A stretch of DNA of 64,000 nucleotides from Hippophae tibetana (Eukaryota; Streptophyta; Magnoliopsida; Rosales; Elaeagnaceae). Of the stretch, positions 47,842 to 59,320 are shown piece after piece. A program made the translations under genes and the position numbers. The notes beneath the pieces were generated by a model that saw only the letters and a program-made list of their open reading frames with translations, was not told the origin of the DNA and did not search any database. Numbering within the stretch: position 1 is the stretch's first letter; each line of letters opens with the position of its first letter. The DNA lies in NCBI GenBank assembly GCA_037013495.1, contig CM072802.1:49155275-49219274 (forward strand), written 5' to 3'.

Positions 47842-48363
47842 TTATACCCGAGTGGATGGGGCATGACCAAGACGAGAATGCCAAAGTGCGAGAGAAGGTA
47901 AGGAAGAAACTGCAGCAGTTGTAGCAACAACAGAGGTAGGAGAAACAGGTGGAAGATGAAGATTATTTACGGGAAACATACGCCCGACCCTAGAACCGGT
48001 CCCAAGCTCTTGCCCCGTCCTCGGATCCTGCACAATACACCCAAAAGAGTCAAAAATAAGGTGATATCCTAGTTCAACTAATTGACCCATCGAGCATAAA
48101 TTATAGGATATGTCAGGTACATGGAAAACCCCAGGAACAGAGAGGGTAGAGGTCGAAACAAAACCTAGACTATTCCCATGAATGGTGGAACCATCAACTA
48201 TATGAATATTAAGAGGATGTGGTACAGGGTCAAGTTTGGAGAATAAAGATGAGTGAGGTTTCATGTGATTAAAACATGCAGAGTCAAAAAGCCAAGTTTG
48301 AGACTTACCAGGAAAAAACTGAGAGAGTAGTGGAAAGAGATGCATTATCAGCCATTTGAACAA
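47842..48363 (-). pseudogene. Copia protease and GAG-pre-integrase remnant
   Basis: 173 residues. WLFDSACFNHM occupies the position of the retropepsin motif W-x-x-D-S-G-A, with Gly replaced (DSAC), so cleavage activity is doubtful. VPDISYNLCSMGQLVELGY and LALWHSRLGHAPSTRV follow, the latter the His-containing GAG-pre-integrase start. The frame is lost beyond 47842. Confidence 0.83.
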
Positions 48364-48883
48364 CCTGATTTATGATCTTCTGTAGTTCAGTGGAAGAGAG
48401 GTTGATAGTGGATCCAGAAGACTGTGACTCTGTTAAACTAGAAGGTATCAACGAAGTAGGCTCAGTATTAGCAACAATAGCAGTAAATTTGTTACGACGG
48501 TAACAAGTCTTAATGGTGTGGACATGACGCTTGCAATAATTGCAGAACCTTTCATTGCTCTACCTACGACGATTGTAAAAGCCAAAGGAATCATTTGCTT
48601 GCTAAGGTTGCTCAATGGTAGTAGCAGGAGGAGTAATAACCAAAACATTGAACTTATTCTGGGCTTGAAGGGTTGCAAGTCGAGCTTCTTCTCTAACCAA
48701 CTCATTTACAGCAGTATTAAGAGAAGGAGGAGGATTGCGATTAAGAAGCTGACTTCAGATGGGCTCAAAGTCCTTGTGGAATGACATCAAGAACTCATAG
48801 AGATGAAATTCATCCCTAACTGTAGCATATTGCTGAGCATCTATTGAGCATGCCCAAATTGGATCACAAAGATCAATTTGGTC

Positions 48884-49399
48884 CTAAAGGAAGCGAAGCT
48901 GATCAAAGTAGTCATTGATAGATTGCCCTGGTTTTTGTTGAAGTTGATGCAATTCAACTATTAGCTGATATTTCATGGATCCGTGAGTAGTGGAGTACCT
49001 TTTGGCCAACATATCCCATGCTGATTTGGCATCATCAAAGCTACCCAACAGATTGGAAATGGAGGGAATGGAAGTATTCTGAATCCATGTGAAGATCATG
49101 TGGTTGTGACTATCCCATTCAATCATGTGACGTAAGAAAGTAGCATCTTCTTCACTTGCTTCTTTGATAGGAATGATAATTGCACCAGTACAATAATGCC
49201 AGAGCATACGACCCTTAAGAAAATTACGCATAGCTTGAGACCATGACAAGTAATTTTTAGTCCCCTCTAATATAGTATTGATAGGACAAGAAACACAAAC
49301 ATCCTTTTTATCCATTTGGAAACACAATATGCAAAAACGGATTGCACAAATGAGGTTTACGCGAAAAACTGAGTAGGGAGGACTTGTATTGGAAGTCAA
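48884..49399 (-). pseudogene. Copia gag remnant
   Basis: 171-residue open frame with NYLSWSQAMRNFLKGRMLWHYCTG, then DAKSAWDMLAKRYSTTHGSMKYQL and LQQKPGQSINDYFDQLRFL. These are the UBN2/gag-like features of plant copia elements. The frame is cut at the C-terminal end, and the following gag and zinc-knuckle part (about 48400-48880) is out of frame. A block near 48530 translates on the minus strand to a Cys/His motif fragment. Encodes the particle protein; non-functional here. Confidence 0.83.
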
Positions 49400-50062
49400 C
49401 GGTCAAAGTCAACGGGCAGCACGGGCAACAAATTCAACGGTCAGCAGGGTTGCAAAAAATTCAACGGTTAGCGGGTCTCTATGACGTCAGTTGGATGCTA
49501 TGATGATGTCAGCCCTACGCAAGTCGTTGATGATGTCACGGAACCAAAGCGCGACGTGTGTGGCACGTCAGATTCACGCGTGGTTTCTGTTGGAAGCGCG
49601 TGCAAAGGAGGATGAGTGTGACACGCTCATGGATGTGTATATCTGGTGGTGGCGATCACAGTGGTATCTGCAGAATGGTCGTCGGGTTAAGATTCACAAC
49701 GACATTTGTTTTCGATGGCGGCACGTGAAAAGACGTGCAGATATTTGGAGCTGTGCATGAGGGAGTGTGTGGTGTCCGATGATTGCGATACTTCCACGAT
49801 TGTGTAGATCTGGTCGAGCCGATCGCAATGGTATATGAAAAAAAATTATCGGAACAAGATGCACGGCGGCGGTGGTGATTGCAGTGATCTGTGTGGTGCG
49901 GGACTCCTTAACAACGACGAATGTAGTCCTGGAACCTAAGGATAACGGCTGAAAGTCGTCGTAGGTTGAACGATGAATGATTGAAGCGACTATTGTGACA
50001 ACGGAAGCTAAAAGGGTTAAGTAACACCATAAAAGACAAGACTGCTAGAAAGACCAGAATAG

Positions 50063-50076
50063 TGGCTCTGATACCA
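50063..50076 (-). other. Primer-binding site of the copia element
   Basis: The minus strand reads TGGTATCAGAGCCA, the standard initiator tRNA-Met site of plant copia elements, directly inside the 5' LTR. Confidence 0.9.
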
Positions 50077-50337
50077 TGTTAGAAATACTTAATGATTGTA
50101 TTCTATTCTGTGATACAAATGAATATACATGGTACCTTTATATAAGAATTACAAGTAAATTAGATATGCCTAAAGTAACTAAATATAGATATGCCTAAAG
50201 TAACTAAATATAGATATGCCTAAAGTAACTAAATATAGATATGCTTAAAGTAACTAAATATAGATATGTCTAAAATAAATAGATATACATTAACATATAT
50301 ATATATACATTAATATGTTACTAGATATACATTAACA
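50077..50337 (-). repeat. 5' LTR of the copia element
   Basis: 261 bp. Contains a 25-base minisatellite (atatgcctaaagtaactaaa core) in about five copies at 50164-50275. Confidence 0.87.
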
Positions 50338-51333
50338 TTGGAGAAGATCAATTTTTCAGGAACCATTCCTGACTCGCTGGGTTCACTAGACAGGCTTCAA
50401 GTATTGTCTTTAAAACACAACAATTTGACAAGAAAGTTGCAACCAATTGCGAATTTTAGATATTGGTAACAACAAGTTGAAGGGAACATTACCTACATGG
50501 ATTGGTAGGAGCCTAACAGAGTTGATTGTCCTGAGTCTAACATCGAATCGATTACAAGGGAGTATACCATCAGAAATCTGTCAACTTTCTCGTATTCAAA
50601 CATTAGATCTTTCTCTAAACAAGTTCATATGATACCCTTGTCAGTTTCGGCATAGGACGTGACACTGCAGCCTTCAACAGTGATTATTCTTATACAATTC
50701 ATTATGATTATTTAAAAAGTGATTATGATTTAACTGTCTACAAAAACAAAGCATCAATAATGTGGAAAGGAAGTCAGCAGATATATCATGACAAGAATCT
50801 AGGATTACTAAGTGTTGATCTTTCAAACAATAAATTGACTGGACGTATTCCTAAAGAGTTTGTTGATCTTGTGGCAATTGAATCAACTAAATCTGTTAAG
50901 GAATGAATTGAGTGGTCATATTCCTCAAAACATTGGGAGATTAAGTAAGTTGAAATCCTTAGATTTGTCCCACAATCAGCTTTCTGGAGAAATACCCAAT
51001 AGTTTGAGTGTGTTGAATTTTTTAGCTGTTCTGGATTTGTCAAACAATCAACTATCTGGAAAAATACCAACAGGGCCTCAACTAGAAACCCTAGGCAGTT
51101 ATGCTTATGAAGAGAATTTAGGACTTTGTCGACCTCCTTTAACAAGTAGGTGCCAAACTAGAGATAAAACAATAATGGAGTGTTCTCATTCAAGGATTGA
51201 TGATGAGGATTCATGGATGGACTTGTCATCATTTCGTATTGGAAATCTCATTGGATTCATTCTTTCATTTTGGTGTGTATGTGGGACTTTCTTCTTGTTA
51301 AACCCCTCTAGAAGATTTATATGCCTATTTTGA
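50338..51333 (+). pseudogene. RLP pseudogene, C-terminal part
   Basis: LRRs resume with INFSGTIPDSLGSLDRLQVLSLKHNNLT, then MRILDIGNNKLKGTLPTWIG. A non-LRR island-like segment with Tyr-rich text at about 50640-50790 follows, then LLSVDLSNNKLTGRIPKEFVDL. The last LRRs (50860-51333) read LSGHIPQNIGRLSKLKSLDLSHNQLSGEIP and LDLSNNQLSGKIP. A capping CRPPLTSRC region, an acidic stretch and one transmembrane helix IGNLIGFILSFWCVCGTFFLL come next, then a short basic tail. There is no kinase domain, which makes this an RLP rather than a receptor kinase. Frameshifts occur near 50445, 50635 and 50890. The stop is at 51331-51333. Confidence 0.88.
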
Positions 51334-52516
51334 AAGACTGGCAAAGTTGGGGGAGAACCTTTGAGCTAACCCCCTCTCTCCTAGTTTCCTGTTTCTTTGA
51401 TGATGATAACACTACTATATATTTATAATCAACATGATTGCCACAATAAAATGTATATATATTATGGATTTGGTTGCTGTTTTTTTTATCTCCCCTTATG
51501 TTTTAGACCGTTGTAGTTCATTTTTCTCAAATACAACCCTTGTAGAATGCAACTAGTACGCTCATGGCCTTCACAATAAAACCTGGTATACAGTTACATT
51601 TATTGACTGTATAATTACCATTATATCCTTTATTGTAGTTGTAACTTGTAGGGTCCTTATCATACATAGTGCATGGAAAATGTTACACATGAAAGTCGTT
51701 ACAAAAAAAAAATGAAACTTACAGTATTGACTTCCCCATTATCCAGATAAACAAACACAATTTTGGCACTTCTTTGTCACCACCAAGACGGAAATTTTTA
51801 AGTGAACTGAGAAAAATTGTAAAGTTTTTGAAGAAATTGAAAACCATAGCAATCTTTTATTAAAAGAAAAAAAGTCTTAAACTTGACTTCATTTGTAGGC
51901 TTCAGTTTTAAGAGTTCGAGAATATTCTCTAACTTCTTGTAAGCTATAATTGAAGAGCTTACATATGTTAATAGAAATAAACTCTATTTATCTATCTATC
52001 TATCTATCTATTCATGCTGCTCACTATTTTCTGTTATCCCTGGCCCTAGCCGCCATTCTGACTAATTTTGGAAGGGAGTGATTCAGTAGAATTAACACGA
52101 AGAGTATATCATTCCATCCAAAATTCTGCAATATAATGAATTTACAAATTGTCTCCAGACTTGGTTTGGCTTCAAATGCTATTCCATTATGGGGGGGGAC
52201 CAAACGTAACAGAACAAACTGAAATTACAAAATTCATGAGAAAACAAGTACAAGCTCGAGTACACTATTTAAAGCTAAACATGATTAGCATAAAAAATTT
52301 CCTCAATTAGAAGGCTGAAAATCTTTGTGAAGACTCTTTTCATGAAGGTTTGTAATGTAAAATTACCGAAACTCAGAGACTGCTCGGCACCCAAGAAAAC
52401 TGTCCAAAGAAGCCAAATCTGTAGAAGTATTGTGGAAGCAACAGAACATCGAATTGAACACCAAATAGGATAGGACCCATATTACTCTTCAATTAATCAA
52501 AGATATACAAAGAGAG
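51334..52516. other. Intergenic region between convergent genes
   Basis: Holds the RLP 3' flank, with a possible polyadenylation signal aataaaat near 51445, and the 3' flank of the PRMT6-type gene read from the other strand. A (CTAT)n microsatellite lies at 51988-52012 and a run of nine G near 52190. No further gene seen. Confidence 0.55.
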
Positions 52517-52559
52517 TCATCGCATCACTGACTCCTTTACAAAGGAACGGCCACCTGAG
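52517..52559 (-). CDS. PRMT6: PRMT6-type arginine methyltransferase, last coding exon
   Basis: Minus-strand coding tail SGGRSFVKESVMR then TGA at 52517-52519. The acceptor ttgcag adjoins 52559. It joins in phase to the exon at 52648-52766: two bases of a Thr codon there and one here. This short C-terminal end matches what I recall of plant PRMT6 proteins. The residues follow the beta-barrel and probably have a structural role. Confidence 0.83.
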
Positions 52560-52647
52560 CTGCAAGAGCAAAGGTTTAAAATGAGTAAAAAATTTGAGCT
52601 ATATTTTATTTGACCAAGTACTTTCAACTTAAAGAACCAAAACTCAC

Positions 52648-52766
52648 GTGTACTCAAGGTGAATGTTCATGAACCGAGAGTTTTCTCTACTTTGTGATAG
52701 TGTAACACAGCCTTCAATGAGCTGATCTTGCTCCACTTCGATTGGATCATAAAAGTAAATCATTGT
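52648..52766 (-). CDS. PRMT6: PRMT6-type arginine methyltransferase, penultimate coding exon
   Basis: 119 bp bounded by tttgcag at 52767-52769 and a GTGAGT donor (minus) at 52642-52647. It encodes TMIYFYDPIEVEQDQLIEG, then CVTLSQSRENSRFMNIHLEYT. This is the beta-barrel part of a protein arginine N-methyltransferase (pattern DPI.V..DQ.I.G...L.QS.EN.R). The enzyme moves methyl groups from S-adenosylmethionine to Arg in proteins such as histones. Its catalytic domain lies upstream, outside the window. The exon keeps an open frame and normal splice sites, so the gene looks alive. Confidence 0.86.
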
Positions 52767-54370
52767 CTGCAAAACTCGTTTGTTAGTTTTGCTAAACAGC
52801 TATTTATGTCCATATTTCAGTAGGAAAAATAAAAGAAAATAAAAAAGATGAACGAATTCACTGCATTCTTTTGCTGAAAGACTGAATTCACACCCTTTTT
52901 CTGTTCTTTTAGGCAACTGTTGTTGGCAGTATTATAAACTTTTGTAGATTAATCACCTATGAAGATAAGCCAAGCTTTGAAATCATTTCAGGTCATACAA
53001 TTGTCAACTTTGAACTTTGTTCATTTGAAATTTGAATTACAACAAACATCAATAAAAACTGGTCAACGTCCAAAACCCACACAACTAAAGACATTTCAAA
53101 CTCATTGTGGAACACATGGCCAAAAGTGGTGTAAAATTATTCCGGTAGCATAATAATGTTTCCATCAATCTTCAATTATAAATTTAGTCTGCTGTTGAGA
53201 AGAAAATTTCCATAACTAGAGTTTAGAGAAAAAAAAAATTGATAAATCTGGTCAATATAACATATTAAAATCAATCCACACGAAGCTCAGTCTAGTTTTG
53301 CCCCCTTACATGTCAGACTGTCAGTTTTCAATTGTATATTTTATATATTTGCATGGTCTTATTTGCTAATTATAAAACTTGGATCTGTTTTCCCTATAAC
53401 TAATTGGTACCTAATATCTAAATATAAAACTGAACATTGTATGTTTGAGCATCATTCACAAGTAGGGAATTAGATTCAACTCAACTGTAATGTATGGAAC
53501 TAACTTATGTTACTCTGACTTGCCCTTTTGTACTACCATACTGGCATCGACATGACACATCGGTATGAGATATGAGCCGGACATGGCAGTTGATATATTG
53601 GACTTGGTAATGAAAAAGTCTCCATGTCCATAAATTGGTAACTTTATATCCGTGTCCAAGTATCTAAAATTCTAAATTTATTAAATTTCGCAAGACACAT
53701 ACCCATATCCGAATCCGAGCAGAAATTTAAATAATGTTTTTTAGTTTTTTTATTTTTAGAGAGAAAAGTGAGGATAAAACAAGAAAAGATAAAAGGATAG
53801 TGAACTTAATTTATCTTATTAAAATTATGACAAATTTTTCTTATAAAAATTCAATCGGTATAAACCCACCTCTCTTCGTGGGTTCATTTCACTACTTTAA
53901 GGGTTGTACCAGATTATATAAGATTGTTTCTTATACAGTCCTAAATCATACTAAACGCCTGGCTGGTTAAAAAATTTAATATCTACTGTGCCATACTATA
54001 TAGCGTACCAAACACGCCCGTTGTCTCATTGCACTTTAGCCTTAGCCATGTTTGTTGTCTCCCACAGACCATCTTCCATGCAAAGCTGCAGTTATTTGAC
54101 ATTCCAGCAACTTAATTGTCAGCATTTTTGGCACTCCACTCAGAGGTTCTCCTTCATCTCTCTTTTCAATTTCCATTGGTATTTCTTCTTCCCTTCTATC
54201 ATTTGCTCTCTCTCATCCGAGGTTTTTCATCCAATTGTATTTTGCTCCCCCAACCCTAAAGAGTGAGCTTTCTTAACAATGGAATACGAGTCTCTTTTAT
54301 TCCCGTTGTTTCTCCTCTCAAATTAGGAAACTATTTCTTTCCTCTTTTTTATTTTGTGTAGACTTTTAGA

Positions 54371-54513
54371 GAATATTATTAGTGTTGTACAGGTTATAAA
54401 ACTAGTGTAAATCAAGCTATAATTTAAATGTTGATACCAGCTGTTATATTTCTAAATTAGTGGACATTTATTTAATTTCTTATTCCTATTTACATTGTTG
54501 TAATATCATCAGA
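54371..54513 (+). repeat. Left terminal repeat (putative short LTR) of the intronic copia
   Basis: Matches 59181-59320 with about a dozen differences. A TG...CA unit could be 54383-54508. Confidence 0.65.
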
Positions 54514-54951
54514 GCATTTCTGAAATTCAATTTTGTTTTCTCACCAATTCTTTCGAGGAAGTTTTTTATTTTTCTTTGAAATTCACTCTTTGAGTTGAGC
54601 TCAAATCTGTATCCAAGAGTAGTGCAAACATTCCTAGAAACTGGGATTTTGCAACATCAGTAGAGTGCTTGGGTTTTTTAGTTCTCAACCCAGTCATCGT
54701 GAGTTCCATCTCTGCTCAGACTAGTCATCTTCGCGAGCCATTACCCACAGTTCGCCGACCACCCAAAATCGCGAGACATCAGTCATCCAATCTCACGAAA
54801 CTCAGGCACCGTCAGACCATCTGTCCATTGTCGTCACCGACCATCTGTCTATGTAATAAATTTTAGCCCAACCCAACCTAATCACAAATTTCAATCCACA
54901 TTGGTAGGCCCAAATCAACATACATATAAACCCCACTTAAAATAACATCAA

Positions 54952-55860
54952 TGGCCACAGGAAAACCTGTAATTAGTGGTTCCACAGAAAACAATCTTCT
55001 GCCCATCACTAGTCACAAATTAAATAGGTACAATTATCTTCGGTGGTCCCAATCCGTCATGATGTTTATATGTGGAGAGATGACTATCTCACTGCAGATG
55101 CATTAGCCCCGAACAAAGACGATCTGCAATACAGAACATGGAAATCTGAAAATAATATGGTGATGTCTTGATTGATAAATTCCATGACAAACAAGATTGG
55201 AGAGAACTTTCTTCTCTACAATACTGCCAAAGGAATATGGGATGCCACTAGAGACACTTATTCCAGTTCTGATAATATGTCTCAACTATTTGAGATCGAA
55301 AGCATCCTCCATGATCTTTGTCAAGGAGAGTTATCAATTACCCAATACTTTAACTCTCTCACTCGATGTTGGCAACAATTAGACCTCTTTGAGGTTCATG
55401 AATGGACATGTCTAGCAGACAGCATCTTGTACAAACAGATTATTGACAAGCGGGTTTTCAAATTTTTACTGGGGCTCAATAAAGATCTTGATGATGTGCG
55501 CGGCAGAATTCTAGGAACAAAACTCTTGCCCAACATTCGTGATACCTTCTCCAAAGTTCGTCAAGAGGAGAGTCGTAAAAAGGTGATGATGGGTCCTCAA
55601 TCTATCATTTTCGCGACTAGAGAAGGATCTGCACTTGCTATTCAAGGACACCAGCACTCTCATACTGTAAACAACCGTCCTCGTAGTCGTAGAGGAAGAC
55701 CTTGGTGTGATCACTGTTGTAGACCTTGTCACACTAAAGAAATCTGCTAGAAAATTCATGGAAAGCCAGTTGATTGGAAACCACCCTCCACACAACACAT
55801 GAACAAAGAAAGTTATGGAAAAACTGTCTCCAAATCTCATGGAACTACGTCCCCTGAATC
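54952..55860 (+). pseudogene. Copia gag remnant with zinc knuckle
   Basis: Opens MATGKPVISGSTENNLLP and shows NYLRWSQSVMMFICG before a frameshift near 55080. A TGA follows at 55168-55170. The open frame 55172-55750 (192 residues) carries GIWDATRDTYSSSDN, SITQYFNSLTRCWQQLD and FLLGLNKDLDDVRGRILG. It ends with the knuckle CDHCCRPCHTKEIC, followed after a TAG by KIHGKP. This is UBN2-type copia gag. Inactive because of three lesions. Confidence 0.87.
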
Positions 55861-55982
55861 TTCTCTGTTTAGCAAGGGATAGATTGGTCTCTTCCAGAAA
55901 ATATTTGGATAGTCCTTGCGCACATCATCTGCCACTATAGCTCAATCAGATAACACTCTAAACGCTCTTGGTGTGAATAGGT

Positions 55983-57312
55983 TATGAGACTATGGATTGT
56001 TGATTCAGGTGCTTCAGACCACATGACGGGTGATGCTTCTCTTCTCATGAATCTTAAAACTTACCAAACGGCCACACTATCAGAATTGTCGATGGTTCAG
56101 TATCAAAAGTAACCAGAATTTGTTTAGCTAAAATTTCAAACTCCTTTATTCTAGATTTTGTCCCTCTTGTTCCCACACTTGATTGTAATCTTGTATTAAT
56201 TACTAAACTCACCCGTGATAAAAATTATATAGCTAAATTTGTTCATAACCTATATGAATTTTAGGATTTGGATTCGGGGATGATTGGCAGTGCTAAAGAA
56301 TGCTCGGGACTCTATCTCTTACGAAGTGAAGACCCTCCACCAATACAAGCCCTCCAAGGTGTATTCAAAGTTTCTTATCAGAATAAAGTTTTGTTAAATC
56401 TTAATTCCAATAATGATGGTGAAATCATGTTAAATCATTATCGCTTAGGTCATCCTAATTTCCTGTATTTACAAAAACTTTTCCCTTATCCTTTAGAAAA
56501 AAAATTCAAAGGATTTTTAATGTTAAGTATATCAATTTTCAAAACATGTTAAAACTTCACATCCTCATCTTCCACATAAAAAATCACATCATTTCTCATT
56601 GATTCACACTGATATTTGGGGACCTTCTCGAATCAAAAACATCACAGGGACATGTTGGTTCATTTCATTTGTAGATGATCATACTCAAATCACTTGGTTA
56701 TTTTTAATGAAAGAAAAATCTAAAGCAGGTCAAATTTTTAAAAATTTCAATACCATGATTCAAACCCACTTTCAAACCAAAATTTAAGTATTGAAATCTA
56801 ACAATGCTAAATAATACTTTGCTTCCACCCTTACTGATTATCTATTAAGTCAAGGGATTATCCATCTAAGCTCTTGTGTTGACACAACTCAACAAAATGG
56901 GGTGGCTGAAAGGAAGAATAGGCATCTTCTCGAGGTAGCTAGATCACTCATGTTCATAACTCATGTCCCTCAACATTTTTTAGGGGAAGTTGTTCTTATA
57001 GCTACCTATCTTATCAATAAGATTCCCTCTCGAGTTTTCATGTTTAAAACACCTATCAATACTCCACTTGAGTCATACCTATACACCAAAATCGTGTCCC
57101 ACATTCCTTTTAAAAAATTTGGATGTTCTACTTATGTCCATGTACATCATAGAGGTAAACTTGATCCCCGAGCCATCAAATGCATATTCATAGGATATTC
57201 ATCGTACCAAAAAGAATACAAATGCTTCTCTCCTATCACAAAACAATTCTATAATACAATGGATGTCACATTCTTTGAACAATATCCATACTATTTCAAA
57301 CCTACCATTTAG
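55983..57312 (+). pseudogene. Copia protease and integrase remnant
   Basis: Protease motif LWIVDSGASDHMTG near 55988-56030, then a frameshift. The frame 56268-56552 holds GAG-pre-integrase residues HYRLGHPNFLYLQKLFP. Integrase follows with IHTDIWGPSR (first catalytic Asp) at about 56602. The second catalytic Asp is replaced (KSNNAK, then a stop, near 56800). The catalytic Glu stands in NGVAERKNRHLLE at 56899. The C-terminal part has KFGCSTYVHVHH and IKCIFIGYSSYQKEYK. The enzyme would insert element DNA into the genome; this copy cannot. Confidence 0.86.
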
Positions 57313-57405
57313 GGGGAGAACGTAGGCAATGAATACCAGCTTTGGAATAACATAACCACTAAGTCTCCCACAAATCCTATCCCGTAAATTCAAGAGAGTG
57401 AATCA

Positions 57406-59170
57406 ATGTCTCAAATAAATACTCTTAATAATCCCAATAAACCTTCAACTTCTCTACCAACAGATCCAAACTTCCTTGTCCCAAACAATGATCTTCTTGT
57501 CTACTCTAGGAGGAAAACAACTCAAGAAAGAGCGGAGAACCGAGTATATCTTGAGCCAGTCCAAGAATCCAACCCGAGTAAAGGCCACTCCGACAATTCA
57601 CAAGGTAACATCCATGAACCTCTTATTATTGAGTTACCTCCTAATGATTTGAATTTGTCAATTGCTATAAGGAAAGGTGTAATCAACAACTTTGTTTCCT
57701 ATAAAAATCTCTCACCAAATTATAAGGCATTTATCAGCAACCTTGATCAGATACAGGTTCCAAATTCCGTTCATGAAGCATTTCAAGTACCTGAATGGAA
57801 GACAGTTATTCGTGAAGAACTCAATGCCTTAGAGAAAAACAAGACTTGGGAGATCACAAAACTACCATCGGGAAAACAAGTTGTTAGGTGTAAATGGATC
57901 TTTACAATCAAACACAAAGCAGACAGCAGTATAGACTTTTGCACCTGTAGCAAAGCTCAACATTATTCGTGTTCTTCTCTCCCTAGCATCTAACTTGGAT
58001 TGGCCTCTCTACTAATTAGATGTCAAGAATGCATTCCTTAATGGTGATCTCGAAGAAGAAGTCTACATGGACATTCCTACTGGAATTGAATCTCCTGTTC
58101 CAACCAATAGAGTCTGGAAACTTAAAAAATCCTTATATGGATTGAAACAGTCTCCACGTGCCTTGTTTGATAGGTTCTCTAAAGTTCTGAAAGATATGGG
58201 TACAATCAATGCCTATCAGATCACACACTATTCGTCAAACACTTCTCCAATGACAGAATAGTTATCCTAATTGTGTACGTAAATGATATTGTTCTAACAA
58301 GTAATTCTACAATTGAGATGAATAAACTCAAAAATTCCTTGCCAAGAAATTTGAGATCAAAGATCTAGGCAATCTCAAATATTTTCTAGGAATGGAAGTA
58401 GCACGAACAAAAAAGGGCATATCTATATCTCAAAAGAAATATGTACTTGATCTTCTCAAGGAAACTGGAATGATGGGATGTGAACTAGCAAAAACTCCGA
58501 TGGATTCTACCGCAAAACTCAGAAACAAAGAAAATAGTACACTTGTGGACAAAGGTCGTTATCAAAGATTAGTGGGACAACTCATTTACCTATCCCACAC
58601 TAGACCAGATATTGGTTTTTCAATAAGTGTTGTAAGTCAATTTATGAATAGTCTCACTGAAGAACACATGGAAGCGATCTATCGTATACTCAGGTATCTC
58701 AAGATGATACCAGAAAAAGGGTTATATTTCAGTAAAAATCTCACTAGAAAATTGAAGTCTTTGCAGATGCTGACTGTGCAGGCTCTATAGTGGATCGCAG
58801 ATCAACCATTGGATATTGTACATTCGTATAGGAAAATCTTGTAACTTGGCGAAGTAAGAAACAGTCAGTAGTCGCTCGAAGCAGTGCAAAAGCTAAATTT
58901 AGAGCTATGGTTCATGGGATTTGTGAAGGAATGTGGTTAAGAAGACTACTCAATGAACTAGACTTCACAACTTCTTAACCTATCAGCATGCATTGTGACA
59001 ATCAATGCTGCAATAAGAATTGTGAAAAAACCAGTTCATCATGACCGAACCAAACATGTAGAAATTGATCGTCATTTCATTAAAGAAAAGTTAGATGGAA
59101 AAATTGTGGAACTACGTTATACATCTACTAATCATCAAATTGTAGATATACTTACCAAAGCGTTACCTTG
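57406..59170 (+). pseudogene. Copia reverse transcriptase and RNase H remnant
   Basis: Starts near EWKTVIREELNALEKNKTWEI and KWIFTIKHKADSSID (57790-57930), then a frameshift. [20 protein letters not shown]-like sequence follows, then [20 protein letters not shown]. The catalytic box reads YVND at 58276-58287 instead of YVDD, an Asp-to-Asn change that should stop polymerisation. RNase H remnants include LVGQLIYLSHTRPDIGFSISVVSQFM and a final VDILTKALP before the stop near 59170. At least four frameshifts or stops. Confidence 0.87.
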
Positions 59171-59180
59171 AACAATCTTC

Positions 59181-59320
59181 GAATATTATTAGTGTTGTAC
59201 AGGTTGTAAAACTAGTGTAAATCAAGTTGTAATTTAATTGTTGATACCAGTTATATTCTTAGATTAGTAAACATTTGTCTAATTTCTTATTCCTAATTAT
59301 AGTGTTGTAATATCATCAGA
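59181..59320 (+). repeat. Right terminal repeat (putative short LTR) of the intronic copia
   Basis: Begins 11 bases after the RNase H stop codon, without an obvious polypurine tract. The sequence after it (to about 59399, ending tctctcgtaata) looks like the U5 end of a copia LTR that the left copy lacks. Confidence 0.6.

Larger units (their letters stand above)
45184..50337 (-). mobile_element. Copia LTR retrotransposon inside the RLP gene
   Basis: A 5.15-kb minus-strand element. The 5' LTR is 50077-50337 (TGTTAATG...CTAACA on the minus strand), the primer-binding site TGGTATCAGAGCCA (minus) is at 50063-50076, and the polypurine tract (tgagggggg, minus) adjoins 45311. The 3' LTR (45184-45310) lacks its outer half. 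Gag, protease, integrase, reverse transcriptase and RNase H remnants occur in copia order but with many frameshifts. No target duplication is present because the left edge is deleted. Confidence 0.9.
54371..59320 (+). mobile_element. Copia retrotransposon in the PRMT6-type intron
   Basis: A 4.95-kb plus-strand element. Direct repeats of about 140 bp bound it (54371-54513 and 59181-59320), sharing agtgttgtacagg at one end and gtaatatcatcaga at the other. A degenerate primer-binding-like motif tatcatcagagc follows the left repeat. Gag, zinc knuckle, protease, integrase, reverse transcriptase and RNase H remnants follow in copia order. There are many frameshifts, and two catalytic Asp residues are replaced. 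The true LTR ends are uncertain: the right LTR may run on to about 59399. No target duplication was recognised. Confidence 0.85.

Noticed and set aside
52959-53153. Open frame of 64 codons in the PRMT6-type intron
   Set aside because: Sense opposite to the gene, no motif, and no splice signals supporting an exon.
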